Positions 25,524 through 33,168 of a stretch of DNA of 64,000 bases are shown piece by piece (position 1 is the first letter of the stretch; the number at the start of each line of letters is the position of its first letter). The stretch covers positions 4,185,001 to 4,249,000 of the forward strand of contig NZ_CP077095.1 in NCBI RefSeq assembly GCF_014268885.2, read 5' to 3'. The position numbers and the translations under genes are program-made. This DNA comes from Pseudomonas xantholysinigenes (GTDB lineage: Bacteria > Pseudomonadota > Gammaproteobacteria > Pseudomonadales > Pseudomonadaceae). The notes beneath the pieces were generated by a model. The model worked only from the letters and a program-made list of their open reading frames with translations. It was not told the origin of the DNA and did not search any database.

Positions 25524-26158
25524 TCAGCACCACTGCTGCATGGCACTCTCGAGCGACACCCCCTGGCGCCGCTCGTGAGGCATGAAATCGATCAACTCGG
25601 CGGTGCCACCGGCCTGATGGTTGGCCTGCAGCGCCAGCATGGCGATGCTGGCCTCCAAGCGGCGACCGCCGTGCAGTGAGCCATGACGCTGGAGGTACTG
25701 CGCCCAGTCCCTGGCTTCTGCGTAGCTCAGCCGTTCCTTGGCCTCGCTGATCGTGCGGCCACCGATGCCGTTGAGCACCAGCTCGTGCCAGAACTCATCG
25801 GCGGCCGTCAGTTCTTTGCCGGGGTGTTTCCGGTGCCGTTGACTTCATTGATGGCGTTGAGCAGCACGAAGCCCAGGGATGGCTCGAGATTGAAGGCATC
25901 CTCGACGCTCAGCGGCTCCTCGCCCTCCTCACCGAGGCTGATCGACGCGGCGAGATAATGGGCGTTGCGGCTATGGGACGACTCCTGCTCGGCGAACAGG
26001 CGCTCGATCACCCCGAACGAATGACGGCGCACATGCACCACCAGGCTCTGCGCCTGCACCTCGCCGGACTGCGGGTCAGGCCGGTTCCAGAGGACTTCCT
26101 TGCGCACCCGCTGGCTGTCGACGATGCCGCCCAGGGCCTTGAGTTGATTGATGTTCAT
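25524..26158 (-). CDS. Tail assembly chaperone gpGT, frameshift product
   Basis: This is the fusion expected if ribosomes shift -1 near the end of gpG. The T part continues KELTAADEFWHELVLNGIGG, RTISEAKERLSYAEARDWA and ends LESAMQQWC. The T frame overlaps the G stop and lacks its own ATG; the GTG at 25778 lies inside the conserved T region and has no good ribosome site. In lambda, G binds the tape measure and T recruits tube protein. The G:GT ratio is set by the shift frequency. Confidence 0.75.
25808..26158 (-). CDS. Tail assembly chaperone gpG
   Basis: A 116-residue chaperone between tube and tape measure, in the lambda G position. It begins MNINQLKALGGIVDSQRVRK, has QSLVVHVRRHSFGVIERLF, and ends NEVNGTGNTPAKN just after the slippery site. 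The acidic segment GEEGEEPLSVEDAF is typical. Its start lies 14 bases after the tube gene stop. Confidence 0.85.
   Translation of the reverse strand: MNINQLKALGGIVDSQRVRKEVLWNRPDPQSGEVQAQSLVVHVRRHSFGVIERLFAEQESSHSRNAHYLAASISLGEEGEEPLSVEDAFNLEPSLGFVLLNAINEVNGTGNTPAKN
25814..25820 (-). promoter_or_regulatory. Slippery heptamer GGCAAAG for -1 frameshift (G to GT)
   Basis: In the G frame the minus strand reads G GCA AAG, three bases before AAC TGA. A -1 slip reads GGC AAA GAA CTG and enters the T frame. The lambda site is GGGAAAG, with the same AAAG A-site element. Frame arithmetic confirms that -1 is required. Confidence 0.7.
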
Positions 26159-26172
26159 TCAGTTCTCCGGGA

Positions 26173-26664
26173 TCAGGCCTTTTTCGCCCAGGTGGAGCCA
26201 CCGGTACGCTGGATGCTCACCGAGGTGGTGACCACCGAGTTGAGGGCGAAGTTGAACGGGAAATCGGCCACATAGCCTTCGAACGCGAACCAGGTACGGG
26301 TGGCCGGCAGCTCGAAACCATCGCCCTTGCTGTTGACGGTTGGCGCGACATCCTTGCCGTCGGACCAGCCCACCACCCACTTGACGGTGGTGCTGCCCTT
26401 GGCTTCGGAGAGCTGGTGCAGACGGATGTGGCTGGCGTTGGTCGGGTCGGCATTCAGGCCGAGGGTGGCGGTGCCAGGGGTGCGCAGGCCTTTCTTGTAG
26501 GTGCGTTCCGCGGCGTCGAGGGTGGTGTCCTCGATCTGCTCGGCCGGCGCGCCGCCCGGCTCGAACGAGGTCACGTGCTCGACTTCCAGCACGCTGAGCG
26601 GGCCAGTGCCGGAGAGCGGTGGAACCAGTGCGTAGATCTGGGTGCCTTGGGTAAGAATCGACAT
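26173..26664 (-). CDS. F-type major tail tube protein
   Basis: A 163-residue protein in the lambda V position before the G/GT chaperone. It starts [19 protein letters not shown], with [20 protein letters not shown] and [15 protein letters not shown], and ends [16 protein letters not shown]. There is no C-terminal Ig-like domain. The ATG at 26664 follows AAGGAGAA. It would polymerise into the non-contractile tube. Confidence 0.88.
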   Translation of the reverse strand: MSILTQGTQIYALVPPLSGTGPLSVLEVEHVTSFEPGGAPAEQIEDTTLDAAERTYKKGLRTPGTATLGLNADPTNASHIRLHQLSEAKGSTTVKWVVGWSDGKDVAPTVNSKGDGFELPATRTWFAFEGYVADFPFNFALNSVVTTSVSIQRTGGSTWAKKA

Positions 26665-26681
26665 AGGGGTGTTCTCCTTGA

Positions 26682-26708
26682 ACATGATGAAAGCCGTCGC
26701 GGGAAATC
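26682..26708 (-). terminator. Hairpin upstream of the F tube gene
   Basis: The minus strand shows CCGTCCGCG, a short loop and CGCGACGG, with one bulged base, followed by CTTTC. The stem is strong but the U-run is poor, so it is an attenuator or RNA-stability hairpin rather than a clear terminator. Confidence 0.4.
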
Positions 26709-26743
26709 GCGGACGGTCGGGTGTTGCGGATGAAGGGAAAGCC

Positions 26744-26926
26744 TCAGGCCGGCTTCGAGCCGTCGAGATAGGGTGGCGCGTCAGGGTCCGGTTCACGGCT
26801 CTTGAGGTACGCCACCAGTTGTTCGTTGCTCAGTGCCAGGCGTTCGATCGACTGCCCCAGGGCGGTCTGCACCGCGGCCTGGTTGCCCAGCGCCTGCAGC
26901 AGTGCGTCAAGCTGTGTTTCGTTCAT
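26744..26926 (-). CDS. Small tailocin protein of unknown function (60 aa)
   Basis: A 60-residue acidic, largely helical protein ([20 protein letters not shown], then [17 protein letters not shown]). It has a clear AGGAG and lies between holin and tube genes, where F-type clusters often carry short uncharacterised genes. No domain is recognised. It could be a small assembly factor. Confidence 0.6.
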   Translation of the reverse strand: MNETQLDALLQALGNQAAVQTALGQSIERLALSNEQLVAYLKSREPDPDAPPYLDGSKPA

Positions 26927-26940
26927 GCGGGGCTCCTGTT

Positions 26941-27294
26941 TCAGCGTCCACGGTCGTCGGCGTCGCTGCCGGCCACCGGTTGCTCGATGCCCAGGCGGCG
27001 CGCCGCCCAGCGTTCATAAAGGCCGATGGCGACATCGGCGCCGGCCATGGCGGTCAGGCAGCCGAAAGCACTGGCGCTCCAGATCGACATGCCGCTGGCG
27101 TACAGCAGCATCACCGTCGACACGCCACAGACCATGCAGGCCCCGGAACGCAGCGCCAGGCGCCGCAACAGCGCCCAGCCGCGGGCCCCGGCCTTGTCGG
27201 CACGCCACATTTCGCCAGACAGGCCGCCCAGCAAGGCCAGGACGATCACCAGCCATAGCGGCATGTCGAGCAATGCCTGTTGTTCGTTCGTCAA
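26941..27294 (-). CDS. Holin with TTG start
   Basis: A 117-residue membrane protein. It starts (M)TNEQQALLDMPLWLVIV, followed by LALLGGLSGEMWRADKAGARG and the hydrophobic stretch GACMVCGVSTVMLLYASGM, then AGADVAIGLYERWAARR. This resembles holins at the front of pyocin clusters, which permeabilise the inner membrane for release. The TTG at 27294 is chosen because AAGGAG lies 8 bases upstream and no ATG precedes the conserved TNEQQ; the ATG at M10 would remove it. No endolysin gene was found in the window. Confidence 0.8.
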   Translation of the reverse strand: MTNEQQALLDMPLWLVIVLALLGGLSGEMWRADKAGARGWALLRRLALRSGACMVCGVSTVMLLYASGMSIWSASAFGCLTAMAGADVAIGLYERWAARRLGIEQPVAGSDADDRGR

Positions 27295-27322
27295 AGTCCT
27301 GTCTCCTTGAAAAATGCCCACC

Positions 27323-27661
27323 TCATCCCTCCATCGACTGGATGATCGGCACGTCCGGCAGGTCGTCGGCCAGGACATGCAGCATCAGCGTGCTGACCAG
27401 CCGGTAGGGTTGGCCGTCACGGGTCACGGTCACCAGCAGGTCGCCCGAGGCCGGGTCGTGCTCGATGGCGACGTCGGCCTTGCTGTCCATCTGGCTGAGC
27501 GAGTAGCCCCAGCCGACACTGGTCGGTGGAAACGGCACCAGGCCCTGGCTGCCGGTGACCTTGAAGCGGCCTTCGCCCAAGGCCTGCGAGGCCAGTCGCG
27601 CCTCTGCCGGAGTGATGTCGTAGGTGCTGCCATCGTTGAGCAGCGTGATGATTGCGCGCAT
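27323..27661 (-). CDS. Probable fibre chaperone (112 aa)
   Basis: A 112-residue protein directly after a fibre gene (TGA then ATG, adjacent). It begins MRAIITLLNDGSTYDITPAE and contains GWGYSLSQMDSKADVAIEH, LLVTVTRDGQPYRLVSTLML. It matches the N-terminal 100 residues of the 180-aa fused chaperone at 14.3 kb but lacks that protein's Caudo_TAP part. The chaperone role is inferred from its position and from that fusion. Confidence 0.6.
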   Translation of the reverse strand: MRAIITLLNDGSTYDITPAEARLASQALGEGRFKVTGSQGLVPFPPTSVGWGYSLSQMDSKADVAIEHDPASGDLLVTVTRDGQPYRLVSTLMLHVLADDLPDVPIIQSMEG

Positions 27662-28315
27662 TCAGGCCACCTTGATCGTGCCGTCGTTGCCGACCTTGCA
27701 GTTGGCTGTGTTGAGGGTGGTGACGATGGTGAACGGCAGCTGCTGCAGGCTGGCGGCCGGCGGCGGACCATCGACCACGATGCCCCAGTCCGCCTCCTGC
27801 CCTGCCGGCATCGCCAGCGCGCCGGTATTCAGGCAACTGACCGCGAAGCGCGGGTAGTACGCCCTGGCTGGAAATTTCAGGTACAGGTTGGCCAGGCCGT
27901 TTTCCTCATAAAGGATGATTTGCAGGCCATTGTTGGCGGCCAGGGTGGCCATCTCCCGCGAGGATGTGTTCACCAGCGCGGTCGCCGCGACGATCTTGCC
28001 GTCGTAGAAGTACCAGCTCAGGTCGAGGGTGATCGGCGAGGTATAGGTGGCCAGGCAACCCTGCAAACGCACGATCGGCGCAATGCCGCCGACGCTGGGC
28101 ACCTTGGTCTTGAGCGTGAACGCGTTCACGTAGTTGGACACGGCCATCACCCCGACCTCGCGGTACAACTGGCCCGACAACGTCGAGTAGTCGGGCTGCA
28201 GGGCGCGGTCCTTGAGCTGCGCCAGGTTGCGGTTGACCTTGTCGAAACCGGTGCGCACGGTGTCGCCACCGACGCCCGTGGGCGCCGCGCCCATGTTGAT
28301 GATTTCGAAACCCAT
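27662..28315 (-). CDS. F-type fibre, first gene of the late operon
   Basis: A 217-residue fibre starting MGFEIINMGAAPTGVGGD, then RTGFDKVNRNLAQLKDRAL, the shared attachment module. The rest is beta-rich, with YTSPITLDLSWYFYDGKIV and a C-terminal MAIVVDG-like segment ending NCKVGNDGTIKVA. The ATG at 28315 has GGAGGTG upstream. It is the first late gene after the repressor-controlled promoter and lies ahead of the holin, an unusual place for a fibre. Confidence 0.7.
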   Translation of the reverse strand: MGFEIINMGAAPTGVGGDTVRTGFDKVNRNLAQLKDRALQPDYSTLSGQLYREVGVMAVSNYVNAFTLKTKVPSVGGIAPIVRLQGCLATYTSPITLDLSWYFYDGKIVAATALVNTSSREMATLAANNGLQIILYEENGLANLYLKFPARAYYPRFAVSCLNTGALAMPAGQEADWGIVVDGPPPAASLQQLPFTIVTTLNTANCKVGNDGTIKVA

Positions 28316-28617
28316 TTCACCTCCGTTGCGATGAATTCCGTAGGAATGAAGCCGGCGGGGCATCGCCCCGCGCACTGCCTCGGCATTCCAAAAAGCCCGC
28401 CGTGCAGGCTTTTCAGTAATGCGTTGTCGAACCGCCGGCCACGACTGGTGACGCCGCGCGGTTCCGCTTCAAATTGGTGACTCCGACCGCGGCCGCCTGC
28501 CCGCCGGATAACTGATCGTGGTGCTTTACGCTGCACACCCGGGCCAGTTGCCAACCCTCTGAACAGTCGAGGCCTGTTCATCGCTGCCTGTGTAACAACC
28601 GGTTGCTGACCGGCTTG
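28316..28617 (-). promoter_or_regulatory. About 300-base leader of the late operon
   Basis: The region between the predicted late start (near 28617) and the first fibre gene has no supported gene. It contains an intrinsic terminator (28391-28413) and the inverted repeat GAACAG-7-CTGTTC (28561-28579). An open frame runs through it on the minus strand from a GTG at 28623 but has no ribosome site. Confidence 0.5.
28390..28413 (-). terminator. Intrinsic terminator inside the late leader
   Basis: The minus strand gives a 10-bp stem: AAAAGCCTGC, loop ACG, GCGGGCTTTT, plus one more T. It lies about 75 bases ahead of the first late gene and about 200 bases after the predicted transcription start. 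Transcription must pass it to express the tailocin. Confidence 0.8.
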
Positions 28618-28623
28618 AGACAC

Positions 28624-28652
28624 AGGCTATGCATGTATGCATATCCAGTCAA
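28624..28652 (-). promoter_or_regulatory. Predicted late promoter with operator in the spacer
   Basis: On the minus strand, -35 TTGACT (28647-28652), a 17-base spacer and -10 TAGCCT (28624-28629) point toward the tail genes. The spacer carries a perfect inverted repeat, TATGCAT-GT-ATGCATA, on the plus strand at 28628-28643. Further copies of the ATGCAT/TATGCA box occur at 28651-28658, 28671-28676 and 28691-28697. A repressor bound here would block RNA polymerase. Confidence 0.55.
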
Positions 28653-28740
28653 TGCATTTTTGGAAATATTTATGCACATGGATTTGCTGAAATGCATGAA
28701 GGCCTTTTCAGCTGCGGCTTGTAGGGGTTTTCTGAGGACG

Positions 28741-28765
28741 AAAAAAAACCCGCCTTGGCGGGTTC
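28741..28765 (-). terminator. Terminator after the repressor gene
   Basis: The minus strand reads ACCCGCC-AA-GGCGGGT followed by eight T, 20-40 bases after the repressor stop. It isolates repressor transcription from the late operon. Confidence 0.85.
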
Positions 28766-28783
28766 TTCTTGCTCAGGGAAAGA

Positions 28784-29521
28784 TCAGCGGGCGTACATGC
28801 CCCACCAGAAGACGTGACCCAGCAGGCTGATTTGCTCATCCTGCATCTGCTGGAAGCTGTAGTCCTCGTCCGGATGCTCATCGCGGTTGAAGCTGCGCAG
28901 GCGAATTCCGGTGGGCAGGCGATACACCTGCTTCACCCGCAGCTGGCCATTGTGGTTGATGGCGTAGAGGTCGCCGTCGATGATATCGCCAATCGTGCAT
29001 TTGCCGGTGTTGACGCCGACCGTGGCGCCATCGCGCAGCACCGGCAGCATGCTGTTGCCACGCACCGTCACGCACTTGGCATGGTCGAACTGCACACCAT
29101 TGTGGCGCAGGCTGCGCTTGCCGAAACGCAAGCGGGCATTCTCGCTCTCTTCGATGACGAATCTTCCTGATCCTGCTGCCAACTCGACCTCACGAAGAAA
29201 AGGAACGGACACCTCGTCGTCCTCGACGGGGGTTTCATCGTCCCACAGGCTGATATCACGCAAGGCGGCATGGCCAGGCTGCGTCACGGTCGCCTCACGC
29301 GACTCGCCGAGCTCGGCCCGTCCGCGCAGCTGGTCGGTACTCACGCCGAAATACTCGGCGATCTTCGACACATGCTTGTCGGAAGGGTCGACGATCTTCT
29401 CGCTGAGAATGCGCGACAGGGTGGATTGCGGAACGCCCGTGCGCCGATGCAGCTCTGTCGGAGACAGGCCGTGACGGTTGAGCAGGGCTCTGAGTACGGA
29501 AGCTACGTTGCGTTTTTGCAT
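28784..29521 (-). CDS. S24-family SOS-cleavable repressor (CI/PrtR-like)
   Basis: A 245-residue repressor. Helix-turn-helix at residues 5-60 (LSPTELHRRTGVPQSTLSRIL). LexA-like C-terminal peptidase: cleavage site Ala-Gly in ELAAGSGR (about 116-117), Ser in RGNSMLPVLRDG (about 157), Lys in QLRVKQVYRL (about 197). It should cut itself when RecA is activated, releasing the late promoter, as PrtR does for pyocins. The ATG at 29521 (or 29530) is preferred because the HTH starts there; neither has a Shine-Dalgarno. TGCATA boxes overlap the start, suggesting autoregulation. No PrtN-like activator is seen in the window. Confidence 0.88.
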   Translation of the reverse strand: MQKRNVASVLRALLNRHGLSPTELHRRTGVPQSTLSRILSEKIVDPSDKHVSKIAEYFGVSTDQLRGRAELGESREATVTQPGHAALRDISLWDDETPVEDDEVSVPFLREVELAAGSGRFVIEESENARLRFGKRSLRHNGVQFDHAKCVTVRGNSMLPVLRDGATVGVNTGKCTIGDIIDGDLYAINHNGQLRVKQVYRLPTGIRLRSFNRDEHPDEDYSFQQMQDEQISLLGHVFWWGMYAR

Positions 29522-29559
29522 AGCGTGCATAATGCAGCCGTGAAAGGGGAAAAGCAAGC
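29516..29559 (-). promoter_or_regulatory. Repressor promoter/operator overlapping the start codon
   Basis: On the plus strand, TGCATA boxes occur at 29517-29522 and 29526-29531, and TGCATAATGCA (29526-29536) is a palindrome. On the minus strand TTGCTT and CATTAT, 17 bases apart, are a weak -35/-10 pair that would start transcription at about 29521, close to or at the ATG. The boxes match those of the late promoter. Confidence 0.45.
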
Positions 29560-29597
29560 CGCCGCATAGGCGCGATGGCAGGCGACTCCCGCAGTCG

Positions 29598-29867
29598 CTA
29601 TTGCGCGCAGTCCGTGCAGATATCCACTCGCACGCACGAGGACTGCTCGTCGGCAAGCGTGACGGAGTTGCACTGGCCTTGGCTCACCACACCGCCGAGC
29701 GGGGCAACCCTGAAGGGCGAAGGCGCGGCTTGCGCCGTTGGCTCTGGCTTCAGGGCCGGCAGTTCAGGGCGAAAAGCCGACTCCAGGTCGCCAAGGTGCT
29801 CTCCCAGGCTTGCGCTAAAGGCAACAGACGGCGCCAGGGCCAGGAGCAGTAATAAGGTGCGCGACAT
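29598..29867 (-). CDS. Small secreted protein of unknown function (89 aa)
   Basis: Starts MSRTLLLLLALAPSVAFSAS, a good Sec signal peptide (cleavage near AFSA-S). The mature part is proline- and serine-rich and ends with three spaced cysteines (QGQCNSVTLAD, SSCVRVDICTDCAQ) that could form disulfides in the periplasm. The ATG at 29867 is chosen because the signal peptide begins there; only a weak GGAA lies upstream. It sits between the tailocin repressor and mutS, and its membership of core or tailocin is unclear. No family is recognised. Confidence 0.55.
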   Translation of the reverse strand: MSRTLLLLLALAPSVAFSASLGEHLGDLESAFRPELPALKPEPTAQAAPSPFRVAPLGGVVSQGQCNSVTLADEQSSCVRVDICTDCAQ

Positions 29868-30067
29868 TAAGGTTCCAATTTCATCGATTGATGCAAGGGC
29901 GGCGGGCCATGGTACTCCAGCTTCACGGCCCTCGCTCCAAAGGGGGCTGTGCAATGAACGAAAAACATCCGCCACCGTTTAGGTCGGCATCAGCAATGCC
30001 ACGCAAAAGCCTGTAGTATTAGGCGTTTCGCAATTGTCTAGCTAGACGCATAGCTCCAAGGCCTTGA

Positions 30068-32653
30068 ATGTCTGATCTCTCCGCACACACTCCGATGATG
30101 CAGCAGTACTGGAAGCTGAAGAACCAGCATCCGGACCAGCTGATGTTCTACCGCATGGGCGACTTCTACGAGATCTTCTACGAAGATGCGAAGAAGGCCG
30201 CGAAACTGCTGGATATCACCCTGACCGCCCGCGGCCAGTCGGCGGGCCAGTCGATCCCCATGTGCGGGATTCCCTTCCATTCGCTCGAAGGCTACCTGGC
30301 CAAGCTGGTCAAGCTCGGCGAATCGGTGGTGATCTGCGAGCAGATCGGTGACCCGGCCACCAGCAAGGGCCCGGTGGAGCGCCAGGTGGTGCGCATCATC
30401 ACCCCCGGCACGATCAGCGACGAGGCCCTGCTCGACGAGCGCCGCGACAACCTGATCGCCGCCCTGCTCGGTGACGAGCGCCTGTTCGGCCTGGCCGTGC
30501 TGGACATCACCAGCGGCAACTTCACCGTGCAGGAGATCAAGGGCTGGGAGAACCTGCTGGCCGAGCTCGAGCGCATCAACCCGGTGGAACTGCTGATCCC
30601 CGATGACTGGCCCCAGGGCCTGCCCGCGGAGAAGCGCCCCGGCGCCCGGCGCCGCGCGCCCTGGGATTTCGACCGCGATTCGGCGCGCAAGAGCCTCTGC
30701 CAGCAATTCGCCACCCAGGACCTCAAGGGCTTTGGCTGCGACAAGCTGACCCTGGCCATCGGCGCGGCCGGCTGCCTGCTGACCTACGCCAAGGAAACCC
30801 AGCGTACCGCCCTGCCCCACCTGCGCAGCCTGCGCCACGAGCGCATGGATGACACGGTCATCCTCGATGCCGCCAGCCGCCGCAACCTGGAGCTGGACAT
30901 CAACCTGGCCGGTGGCCGCGACAACACCCTGCAATCGGTGATCGACCGCTGCCAGACCGCCATGGCCAGCCGCCTGCTGACCCGCTGGCTGAACCGCCCG
31001 CTGCGCGACCTGAAGGTGCTCAAGGCGCGCCAGGACTCGATTCGCTGCCTGCTCGACGGCTACCGTTTCGAGAAGCTGCAACCGCAGCTCAAGGAAATCG
31101 GCGACATCGAGCGGATTCTCGCCCGTATCGGCCTGCGCAACGCCCGTCCTCGCGACCTGGCGCGCCTGCGCGACGCCCTCGGCGCCCTGCCCGAGCTGCA
31201 GAACGCCATGGCCGAACTCGAAGCGCCGCACCTGGCGCGCCTGGCGGCCATCGCCGGCACCTATCCGGAACTGGCCGGCCTGCTGGAGCGGGCGATCATC
31301 GACAATCCGCCAGCGGTGATCCGCGACGGCGGCGTGCTCAAGACCGGCTATGACAGCGAGCTCGACGAGCTGCTGGCCATGAGCGAGAACGCCGGCCAGT
31401 TCCTCATCGACCTGGAAGCCCGCGAAAAAGCCCGCACGGGCCTGGCCAACCTCAAGGTCGGCTACAACCGCGTGCACGGCTACTACATCGAGCTGCCGAC
31501 CAAGCAGGCCGAGCAGGCGCCGGGCGACTACATCCGTCGCCAGACGCTCAAGGGTGCCGAGCGCTTCATCACCCCCGAGCTCAAGGCCTTCGAGGACAAG
31601 GCGCTGTCGGCCAAGAGCCGCGCGCTGAGCCGCGAGAAGATGCTCTACGACGCCCTGCTCGAGACCCTCATCGGCCACCTGGCGCCGCTGCAGGACAGCG
31701 CCGCGGCCTTGGCCGAGCTGGACGTGCTGAGCAACCTGGCCGAGCGCGCGCTGAACCTGGACCTGAACTGCCCAAGCTTCGTCGACGAACCCTGCATGCG
31801 TATCGAGCAGGGCCGCCACCCGGTGGTCGAACAGGTACTGACCACGCCGTTCGTGGCCAACGACCTGGGCCTGGACGACAGCACGCGGATGCTGATCATC
31901 ACCGGCCCGAACATGGGCGGTAAGTCCACCTACATGCGCCAGACCGCCCTGATCGTGCTGATGGCGCATATCGGCAGCTATGTGCCGGCCGCGCGCTGCG
32001 AGCTGTCGCCGGTCGACCGCATCTTCACCCGTATCGGCTCCAGCGATGACCTGGCTGGCGGGCGCTCGACCTTCATGGTCGAGATGAGCGAGACCGCCAA
32101 TATCCTGCACAACGCCACCGACCGCAGCCTGGTGCTGATGGACGAAGTCGGTCGCGGCACCAGCACCTTCGACGGCCTGTCGCTGGCCTGGGCCGCCGCC
32201 GAGCGCCTGGCCCAGCTGCGCGCCTACACGCTGTTCGCCACGCACTATTTCGAGCTGACCGTGCTGCCGGAGAGCGAACCGCTGGTGGCCAACGTGCACC
32301 TGAACGCCACCGAGCACAACGAGCGCATCGTGTTCCTGCACCACGTGCTGCCGGGGCCTGCCAGCCAGAGCTATGGCTTGGCGGTGGCGCAGTTGGCCGG
32401 AGTGCCCGCAGTGGTGATCCAGCGTGCCCGCGAACACCTGGGCCGGCTGGAAACCGCCAGCCTGCCCCACGAGGCCCCCGTCGCCCGCAAGGACAACGGC
32501 GCCAGCAACAACACGCCTCACGTGCCGCACCAGAGCGACTTGTTCGCCAGCCTGCCACACCCGGCCATCGAGAAGCTGGGCAAGCTGGACCTGGATGACA
32601 TGACGCCGCGCCAAGCTATCGAAATGCTATATCAACTGAAAAACCTGTTATAA
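30068..32653 (+). CDS. mutS: DNA mismatch repair protein MutS
   Basis: An 861-residue mismatch recognition ATPase. Domain I carries the Phe-x-Glu wedge ([11 protein letters not shown]). The core has [13 protein letters not shown]. The ATPase has Walker [10 protein letters not shown], followed by [20 protein letters not shown], Walker [16 protein letters not shown] and the His switch [10 protein letters not shown]. The C-terminus ([16 protein letters not shown]) is the tetramer/MutL-related end. The length is normal (E. coli 853). It marks the core side of the tailocin insertion site and is transcribed away from it. Confidence 0.98.
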   Translation: MSDLSAHTPMMQQYWKLKNQHPDQLMFYRMGDFYEIFYEDAKKAAKLLDITLTARGQSAGQSIPMCGIPFHSLEGYLAKLVKLGESVVICEQIGDPATSKGPVERQVVRIITPGTISDEALLDERRDNLIAALLGDERLFGLAVLDITSGNFTVQEIKGWENLLAELERINPVELLIPDDWPQGLPAEKRPGARRRAPWDFDRDSARKSLCQQFATQDLKGFGCDKLTLAIGAAGCLLTYAKETQRTALPHLRSLRHERMDDTVILDAASRRNLELDINLAGGRDNTLQSVIDRCQTAMASRLLTRWLNRPLRDLKVLKARQDSIRCLLDGYRFEKLQPQLKEIGDIERILARIGLRNARPRDLARLRDALGALPELQNAMAELEAPHLARLAAIAGTYPELAGLLERAIIDNPPAVIRDGGVLKTGYDSELDELLAMSENAGQFLIDLEAREKARTGLANLKVGYNRVHGYYIELPTKQAEQAPGDYIRRQTLKGAERFITPELKAFEDKALSAKSRALSREKMLYDALLETLIGHLAPLQDSAAALAELDVLSNLAERALNLDLNCPSFVDEPCMRIEQGRHPVVEQVLTTPFVANDLGLDDSTRMLIITGPNMGGKSTYMRQTALIVLMAHIGSYVPAARCELSPVDRIFTRIGSSDDLAGGRSTFMVEMSETANILHNATDRSLVLMDEVGRGTSTFDGLSLAWAAAERLAQLRAYTLFATHYFELTVLPESEPLVANVHLNATEHNERIVFLHHVLPGPASQSYGLAVAQLAGVPAVVIQRAREHLGRLETASLPHEAPVARKDNGASNNTPHVPHQSDLFASLPHPAIEKLGKLDLDDMTPRQAIEMLYQLKNLL

Positions 32654-32792
32654 CGGCCAACCGCGCAAGCTGGTAGAATCCGGCGCGGTTCGCGAGTGCT
32701 GCAGGTTATTAGCCTGGCCTGCAGCCAGCAACGTGAACCGCGCTGCCCTGGAAGGAAGGGCAAGCTGCCGTCGCCTGAGGAGAGAATTAGAA

Positions 32793-33116
32793 ATGACCTT
32801 CGTCGTCACCGACAACTGCATCAAATGCAAGTACACCGACTGCGTGGAAGTCTGTCCGGTGGACTGCTTCTACGAAGGCCCGAACTTCCTGGTGATCCAC
32901 CCGGACGAGTGCATCGACTGTGCCCTGTGCGAGCCGGAATGCCCGGCCCAGGCCATTTTCTCGGAAGACGAAGTGCCGGCTGGCATGGAGAACTTCATCG
33001 AGTTGAACGCAGAACTCGCGGAAATCTGGCCGAACATCACCGAGAAGAAAGACGCCCTGCCAGACGCTGAAGAGTGGGATGGCAAGCCAGGCAAGATTGC
33101 CGATCTGGAGCGTTGA
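32793..33116 (+). CDS. fdxA: 7Fe ferredoxin FdxA
   Basis: A 107-residue 3Fe-4S/4Fe-4S ferredoxin. The clusters are bound by [18 protein letters not shown] and [16 protein letters not shown], the pattern of Azotobacter/Pseudomonas FdI-type proteins. A terminal [15 protein letters not shown] tail is typical of the family. The ATG at 32793 has AGGAGAG upstream. A probable -10 (TAGAAT) lies near 32675. Its electron partner is not known from this context. Confidence 0.97.
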   Translation: MTFVVTDNCIKCKYTDCVEVCPVDCFYEGPNFLVIHPDECIDCALCEPECPAQAIFSEDEVPAGMENFIELNAELAEIWPNITEKKDALPDAEEWDGKPGKIADLER

Positions 33117-33130
33117 TCGCCCCGGATACG

Positions 33131-33154
33131 AAAAAGGCCCGCAAGGGCCTTTTT
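33131..33154 (+). terminator. Terminator after fdxA
   Basis: AAAAAGGCCC-GCAA-GGGCCTTTTT, 14 bases after the fdxA stop. The symmetrical A- and T-runs let it work in both directions. Confidence 0.9.
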
Positions 33155-33168
33155 CATTTTCCGCAGAC

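Noticed and set aside
28561..28579. GAACAG-7-CTGTTC inverted repeat as a LexA box
   Set aside because: The spacing and the lack of the CTGT-N8-ACAG pattern do not fit Pseudomonas LexA sites.
28147..28623. 158-codon minus-strand frame overlapping the first fibre gene
   Set aside because: It has a GTG start without ribosome site and runs out of frame into the fibre gene. It is kept only as a possible leader, not as a protein gene.
1..29600. Complete prophage
   Set aside because: No portal, capsid, terminase, integrase, att repeat or replication gene is visible. The left end cannot be examined.
30038..32614. 858-codon minus-strand open frame opposite mutS
   Set aside because: MutS motifs are clear on the plus strand; the antisense frame is a composition artefact.
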